39,956 nt of DNA from an uncultured Prevotella sp. GTDB taxonomy: Bacteria; Bacteroidota; Bacteroidia; Bacteroidales; Bacteroidaceae. Under the pieces are notes generated by a model. The model saw only the letters and a list, made by a program, of their open reading frames with translations, was not told where the DNA came from and did no database searches. Of this stretch, positions 35,929 through 39,956 are shown in pieces. The stretch's first letter is position 1. The number at the start of each line of letters is the position of its first letter. The translations under genes were made by a program, and so were the position numbers. The stretch is taken from positions 1-39,956 of the forward strand of contig CAMCBZ010000024.1 of NCBI GenBank assembly GCA_945873145.1, given 5' to 3'.

Positions 35929-36030
35929 TGTGTGCGCACACACTTTGTTGACATAGGTCAAAAATCCCATCTTTTTACATAAAAACGATGGTGGAAAGGT
36001 TGCGGCATTGCGAAAATCATCCTATCTTTG
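35929..36030 (+). promoter_or_regulatory. Promoter with three upstream dyads for the purine-rich RNA
   Basis: The promoter is TTG at 36000-36002, 20-nt spacer, TATCTTTG at 36023-36030. Upstream lie a perfect 14-bp palindrome TGTGTGCGCACACA (35929-35942) and TTGAC-ATAG-GTCAA (35948-35961). CCATCTTTTT-ACAT-AAAAA-C-GATGG (35967-35991) follows, ending just before the -33 element. These could be operators, which is inference. The stretch 35821-35928 shows only a GCAAACG/CGTTTGC hairpin (35891-35913). Confidence 0.6.
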
Positions 36031-36515
36031 CAGTGTCAAAAGGAAAAAGGATGGCCGCAAGGACATCAAGAGATATTTGAAAAGTTGAGAGAAAGATACA
36101 AGGTAAGAAGTTCGTCAGGATTAGACGTTAGCAGAAAAAAGTAGAGAGAATACAGGTAGAAGATGATTCAGGACGACAGGTAGAAGATGATTCAGGATAA
36201 AAGGATAGGTAGAAGATTAGTTCAGGAAAGGTAAGAAGAAAGATTGATTCAGGAAACGTAATAGGTGTTAGTGACAGAAGAAAGGTATTAGTAAAAAGTA
36301 GAAAGGTATTAGTAGAGAAGGGTATTAGTCATAGAAGAATAGGTGTTAGTAAGAAAGAAGAAGGTAAGGTAGATGTTCCTCAGGTAGAGAAGAAAGATTG
36401 AAGAAGTAAGGATGACAGACAGGATGACACGATTCAGGATGACAAAGAGAAGAAGGTAGAAGATTGGTTAAAGAAAGAATTGGTTTATAGTTTGAAGAGA
36501 AAGCGAGGTAAAAAG
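36031..36515 (+). ncRNA. Purine-rich, repeat-built leader or non-coding RNA
   Basis: Nearly 480 nt with very little C, dense in stop codons in all three forward frames, so not protein-coding apart from a possible 9-codon ORF at 36051-36080. It is built of short direct repeats. ACAGGTAGAAGATGATTCAG plus GA occurs at 36152-36173 and 36176-36197, with a degenerate third copy near 36205. GGTATTAGT/GGTGTTAGT occurs five times between about 36264 and 36350 at roughly 20-nt spacing. GGATGACA occurs three times between about 36410 and 36443. A consensus promoter precedes it and a terminator lies at 36660. I recognise no known RNA family. Confidence 0.55.
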
Positions 36516-36599
36516 ATGTATGTAATGATGATGAGTCTCATGTGTGCAGCAAGTGCTGCCGCATGGATGTGGGCAGAGAACAATGGCATGCGCCTTTAG
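36516..36599 (+). CDS. 27-aa hydrophobic peptide at the end of the purine-rich RNA
   Basis: The ORF encodes MYVMMMSLMCAASAAAWMWA followed by ENNGMRL: a single Met/Ala-rich hydrophobic stretch of about 20 residues with a polar tail. It could be a membrane-inserted peptide or a leader. A GAGG (36505-36508) lies 7 nt upstream of the ATG. In contrast to the leader, this segment has ordinary base composition, as expected of a coding sequence. It is the only sensible ORF in the transcription unit 36031-36691. Coding status is an inference from promoter, ORF and terminator together; no family is recognised. Confidence 0.45.
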   Translation: MYVMMMSLMCAASAAAWMWAENNGMRL

Positions 36600-36659
36600 T
36601 TCCCCCACACGATTGTAAGGAGAATAGCATAGAAAATAGGTATTAATAGATATAACGAG

Positions 36660-36691
36660 AGCGGTGTTCCAGATATGGGACACCGCTTTTT
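36660..36691 (+). terminator. Terminator of the purine-rich RNA unit
   Basis: AGCGGTGT(T)CC (36660-36670) pairs with GG(G)ACACCGCT (36677-36687), including one G-U pair, loop AGATAT, followed by five T. The MATE promoter's -33 TTG (36690-36692) lies in this T-run. Confidence 0.85.
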
Positions 36692-36720
36692 GGTTATTTG
36701 GCGGAATCTGTGTAACTTTG
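36690..36720 (+). promoter_or_regulatory. Promoter of the MATE transporter gene
   Basis: TTG (36690-36692), 20-nt spacer, TAACTTTG (36713-36720); the ATG is at 36742. Confidence 0.75.
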
Positions 36721-36741
36721 CAGTATAATCAGAGAGTAAGT

Positions 36742-38187
36742 ATGTTCAGCAATAAGAAGAGCGAGGCCTTGTTGGCCAAGATCCGTGAGGGAGCCCCGTT
36801 GATGGGCAGCGAGAAGCTGCGGCTCATCGTGGAGTTGAGTATTCCTTCCATCCTGGCCCAGATCACCAGCGTGCTGATGTTTTATATCGATGCCTCGATG
36901 GTGGGCTCGCTGGGCACCGAGGCCAGTGCGGCTATCGGCTTGGTGGAGCCGGCCTCATGGCTTTTCGGCTCGTTGACGGCAGCTGCCTCGATGGGTTTTG
37001 CCGTACAGGTGGCTCATTTCATTGGTGCCAACGACTTCCGGCAGGCCCGTCGCGTGATGAAGCACGGCTATCTGTTTTGCTTCGTCTTCTCGTTGGTGCT
37101 CATGGCTGTGGCTTGTGGCGTGTCCGGTCCGCTGCCCCGTTGGTTAGGTGGCGGCAGTGACATCCGGCACGATGCCTCGGTCTATTTTCTCATCTTCTCG
37201 TTGTCGGCTCCGTTCTTCATGATGGAGAACCTTTCTTCAGCCATGCTCAAGTCGAGCGGCGACATGCGTCGGCCGAGTTCCATCGCCGTCCTGGCCTGTG
37301 TCCTCGACGTGGTTTTTAACTTCCTGCTCATCTTTCCCTCGCGCACCATCAGCGTGCTGGGCATAGACATCCCTCTTTGGGGTGCCGGACTGCGTGTGGA
37401 GGGAGCCGCTCTGGGCACCTCGCTGGCCTATGCTGTCACCTCGCTGATCCTCGTATGGTTTAACGTGCGTCGCAGTCCCATCCTGGCCTGGCACCTCGAC
37501 CGCGAGCGTTTTGTCTGGCAGCCGGAGTACGTGATGAAAGCCATGAAGATCAGTGCGCCGATGGCCCTGCAATATGTGCTGATGAATGGTGCGCAGATCG
37601 TTTCCACGATGATTGTCGCCCCGCTTGGCAATGTCGCCATCGCTGCCAACTCCTTTGCCGTGACTGCTGAGAGCCTGTGCTACATGCCCGGCTACGGCAT
37701 CGGCGATGCGGCCTCCACGCTTGTCGGCCAGACCTTTGGTGCCGGCCGGCAAGATCTCTGCCGCAGCTTTGCCTGGCTGACCATCGGTCTGGGCATGGGC
37801 GTGATGGCCGTGATGGGCGTGGTGATGTATGTCTTCGCTCCCGAGATGATCGGCTTCCTCACCCCTGTGGTGGCCATCCGCGAGTTGGGCACGCGCGTGC
37901 TGCGCATCGAGGCTTTTGCCGAGCCTTTCTTTGCGGCCAGCATCGTGGCCTTCCGTGTCTGTCTCGGTGCCGGCGACACGCTCAAGCCCGCCGTGATGAA
38001 CCTCGCCTCGATGTGGTGCGTGCGTCTGACGCTTGCCTATGCCCTGAGTCAGCACTATGGGCTCGTGGGCGTGTGGGTGGCCATGGCACTGGAGCTCACC
38101 TTCCGCGGCTGCATCTTCCTCGTCCGCATCGCACGTGGACGGTGGTATTTGAAACCGCAGACCGCAAAGGCTGAATCAACAGAATAG
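36742..38187 (+). CDS. MATE-family multidrug efflux transporter
   Basis: The 481-aa inner-membrane protein has twelve predicted helices in two homologous bundles. MATE hallmarks include ELSIPSILAQITSVLMFYID near the start, IGLVEPASWLFGSLTAAASM and, in the second half, MPGYGIGDAASTLVGQTFGA. It exports cationic drugs or metabolites in exchange for Na+ or H+. The frame is open back to a GTG at 36664, but that codon lies inside the preceding terminator. The ATG at 36742, after a consensus promoter, is the credible start. Substrate cannot be inferred. Confidence 0.92.
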   Translation: MFSNKKSEALLAKIREGAPLMGSEKLRLIVELSIPSILAQITSVLMFYIDASMVGSLGTEASAAIGLVEPASWLFGSLTAAASMGFAVQVAHFIGANDFRQARRVMKHGYLFCFVFSLVLMAVACGVSGPLPRWLGGGSDIRHDASVYFLIFSLSAPFFMMENLSSAMLKSSGDMRRPSSIAVLACVLDVVFNFLLIFPSRTISVLGIDIPLWGAGLRVEGAALGTSLAYAVTSLILVWFNVRRSPILAWHLDRERFVWQPEYVMKAMKISAPMALQYVLMNGAQIVSTMIVAPLGNVAIAANSFAVTAESLCYMPGYGIGDAASTLVGQTFGAGRQDLCRSFAWLTIGLGMGVMAVMGVVMYVFAPEMIGFLTPVVAIRELGTRVLRIEAFAEPFFAASIVAFRVCLGAGDTLKPAVMNLASMWCVRLTLAYALSQHYGLVGVWVAMALELTFRGCIFLVRIARGRWYLKPQTAKAESTE

Positions 38188-38211
38188 TATTTTCGTTTTA
38201 AATAAACACAC

Positions 38212-39956
38212 ATGAAAAGACAAATCGTATTGTTGAGTCTGGCACTCGCCTGCACAGGTGCTTTCGCCCAGACTCCCACGTCGGGTATCGACCGCACCAA
38301 CCTCGATACCTCGGTGCGTCCCGGTGACGACTTCTACCATTACGCCGCCGGCGGTTGGCTCAAGAGCCATCCCTTGGACGCTGAACATTCCGAGAACGGC
38401 GCCTTCGTCGACCTTCAGGAACTCAACCAGAAGCGTATCCAGGAGCTCATCCTCCAGTATGCCGGCCAGCCACAGAAGCAGGGCACACTCGGGCAGAAGA
38501 TCGGATCGCTCTACAATCTGATGATGGACAGTGTGCGCCTCAACCGCGAGGGATGGGCTCCACTGAAGCCAACCCTCGACCGCATCGCCGCCATCAAGAA
38601 CGCAAGAGAGTATCAGATCGTCACCGCAGCTCTCGACCGCAATGGCGAGGGCACGATGATGTATGGCATTGGCATCGGCGCCGACCAGCGCAACGCCGCA
38701 TGGAACCTCGTCAGCATTGGACAGGGCGGACTCGGACTCGGCACACGCGACTATTATGTCTCTGACGATCCCGACAAGAAGAAGGTGCTCGAGGCCTACA
38801 AGACCTATCTGACCCATCTCTTCCAACTCGTGGGCAACGATGAGGCTGCTGCCAAGAGCAAGATGCAGAAAGTACTCGACATCGAGACCGAGATTGCCAA
38901 GGCCAGCTACGACGAGGTGAAGCTCCGCGACATCGACGGCAACTATCATAAGATGAGCTATACCGAGCTCGTCGACCAGTTCCCCGGCATCGACTGGGGC
39001 AACGTGATGCTGGCCAGTGGCATACCCGCTGTCGACAGCATCGACGTGGCGCAGCCCGAACCGATCCACGAGGTGGAGAAGATCCTGGCCAACACGCCGC
39101 TTGAGGCTCTGAAGACCTATGCCGAGGCCAAGGTCATCAGCGGAGCTGCCAGTCAGCTTAGTGACGCTTTCCGCAAGGAGGCCTTCCAGCTCGGTGCCGC
39201 ACTGAGCGGTGTCAAGCAGGACCGTCCGCGCTGGAAGCGTGCCGTAAGCCTGGTCAGCGGTACGCTCGGTGAGGCCATCGGCAAGCTCTATGTCGAGAAG
39301 TACTTCCCCGAGAGCTCCAAGAAGAAGATGCTCGACCTCGTGCATAACCTCCAGACGGCACTCGCTCAGCGCATCGACGCCGCCACCTGGATGGGACCGG
39401 CCACCAAGGCGCAGGCCAAGGACAAGCTCCAGAACTTCATCATCAAGATCGGTTATCCCGACAAGTGGAAAGACTATAGCGGACTGCAGGTCGTTGACTC
39501 GCTGAGCCTCTACGAGAATCTGCAGCGCATCGCACGCTGGGCCGTCGACAAGGAAATTGCCGAGAAGGTCAACAAGAAGGTGGACAAGAGCGAGTGGGGC
39601 ATGACTCCGCAGACCATCAACGCCTACTACAACCCGACGACCAACGAGATCTGCTTCCCCGCTGCCATCCTGCAGCCGCCATTCTTCGATCCTAATGCCG
39701 ACGATGCCGTGAACTATGGTGCCATCGGCGGTGTCATCGGTCACGAGATGAGCCACGGCTTTGACGACCAGGGCTCGCAGTTCGACAAGAACGGCAACCA
39801 GCACGACTGGTGGACAGCACAGGACAAGAAGAACTTCAACGCACGCACAAAGGTGCTTGCCGACTACTTCTCACATTTCGAGGTGCTCCCCGGCGTGAAG
39901 ATCAACGGCCAGCAGACGCTCGGCGAGAACATCGGCGACAACGGCGGACTCAACAT
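38212..39956 (+). CDS. M13 family (neprilysin/PepO-type) zinc metallopeptidase, 3' end beyond window
   Basis: The first 581 codons of an exported M13 peptidase. It has a signal peptide (MKRQIVLLSLALACTGAFAQ), then TSGIDRTNLDTSVRPGDDFY and the N-terminal M13 block HYAAGGWLKSHPL. The catalytic zinc motif is HEMSH (His511, Glu512, His515) in GGVIGHEMSHGFDDQGSQF. The third zinc ligand, Glu572, is in LGENIGDNGGL, with Asp576 also conserved. The family is usually about 670 aa, so about 90 residues are missing at the window edge. It likely degrades peptides in the periplasm. It starts 24 nt after the MATE stop; no separate promoter was found. Confidence 0.93.
   Translation, partial: MKRQIVLLSLALACTGAFAQTPTSGIDRTNLDTSVRPGDDFYHYAAGGWLKSHPLDAEHSENGAFVDLQELNQKRIQELILQYAGQPQKQGTLGQKIGSLYNLMMDSVRLNREGWAPLKPTLDRIAAIKNAREYQIVTAALDRNGEGTMMYGIGIGADQRNAAWNLVSIGQGGLGLGTRDYYVSDDPDKKKVLEAYKTYLTHLFQLVGNDEAAAKSKMQKVLDIETEIAKASYDEVKLRDIDGNYHKMSYTELVDQFPGIDWGNVMLASGIPAVDSIDVAQPEPIHEVEKILANTPLEALKTYAEAKVISGAASQLSDAFRKEAFQLGAALSGVKQDRPRWKRAVSLVSGTLGEAIGKLYVEKYFPESSKKKMLDLVHNLQTALAQRIDAATWMGPATKAQAKDKLQNFIIKIGYPDKWKDYSGLQVVDSLSLYENLQRIARWAVDKEIAEKVNKKVDKSEWGMTPQTINAYYNPTTNEICFPAAILQPPFFDPNADDAVNYGAIGGVIGHEMSHGFDDQGSQFDKNGNQHDWWTAQDKKNFNARTKVLADYFSHFEVLPGVKINGQQTLGENIGDNGGLN

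Noticed and set aside
36040..36500. Purine-rich region as a decayed protein gene
   Set aside because: Stop codons occur throughout all three forward frames and the composition is uniformly C-poor with short repeats, unlike a pseudogene of the surrounding coding style.
36664..36741. Upstream extension of the MATE gene from a GTG
   Set aside because: The codons lie in the preceding terminator and in the MATE promoter itself.
38176..39804. 542-codon minus-strand open frame opposite the M13 peptidase
   Set aside because: The plus strand carries a signal peptide and the HExxH motif; the antisense frame has repetitive composition and no recognisable domain.

Overview
The window looks like a chromosomal segment of a Bacteroidota bacterium, most likely Prevotella or a close relative. 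Three things point that way. Many genes are preceded by the Bacteroidota -7 element TAnnTTTG, in several cases with a TTG/TTTG about 19-20 nt upstream. Shine-Dalgarno sequences are scarce. The gene order (DUF177-rpmF-fabH-era-der, tig-clpP-clpX, guaB-SurA-like-OstA, an OmpA-like porin, glyS-FKBP) and the protein sequences are of Bacteroidales type. Species assignment is inference. The content is mostly core housekeeping; accessory or unexplained material is concentrated at 27.8-28.5 kb, 31.9-33.2 kb and 35.8-36.7 kb, and in a family of C/G-rich palindromic repeats.

Layout. 1-240: REP-like repeat cluster. 281-1453: orphan sensor histidine kinase. 1.5-6.1 kb: DUF177, L32, FabH, Era, Der and a small lipoprotein. 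6.3-7.8 kb (minus): MlaF/MlaE-type lipid transporter. 7.9-14.9 kb: LptB, trigger factor, ClpP, ClpX, RecQ. 15.0-21.2 kb: GuaB, two parvulin-type prolyl isomerases and an OstA/LptA-like protein in one run. 21.2-21.7 kb: a 60-bp tandem repeat array and a long inverted repeat. 21.7-24.0 kb: a small membrane protein and MutL. 24.4-26.0 kb (minus): OmpA-family protein and a 40-aa lysine-rich protein. 26.2-27.1 kb: CvfB-type S1 protein. 27.1-28.5 kb (minus): 51-aa protein, DUF6169-type protein and LolD-type ATPase in one operon. 28.5-30.7 kb (minus): Kef-type antiporter. 30.9-31.9 kb: Asd. 31.9-33.2 kb: hairpin-rich segment and a REP-associated tyrosine transposase (RAYT) relative. 33.3 kb: tRNA-Leu(UAG). 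33.5-35.7 kb: GlyS and an FKBP lipoprotein. 35.7-36.7 kb: a non-coding, purine-rich, repeat-built transcription unit with a 27-aa ORF. 36.7-38.2 kb: MATE transporter. 38.2 kb to the end: M13 metallopeptidase, cut by the window edge.

Several genes converge on envelope biogenesis: LptB with the OstA-like protein (LPS export), SurA-like chaperones and an FKBP lipoprotein (outer-membrane protein folding), MlaEF (lipid asymmetry), LolD-like ATPase, and OmpA. A second theme is protein quality control (Tig, ClpP, ClpX).

The best candidates for something undescribed are: (i) the roughly 660-nt purine-rich repeat RNA at 36.03-36.69 kb, which has its own promoter, a 27-aa peptide ORF and a terminator; (ii) the pairing of a RAYT carrying an extra C-terminal domain with a family of REP-like palindromes, some in inverted pairs; (iii) the small operon of a 51-aa protein, a DUF6169-type protein and an ABC ATPase; (iv) a ClpP with Asn where the catalytic Asp is expected.
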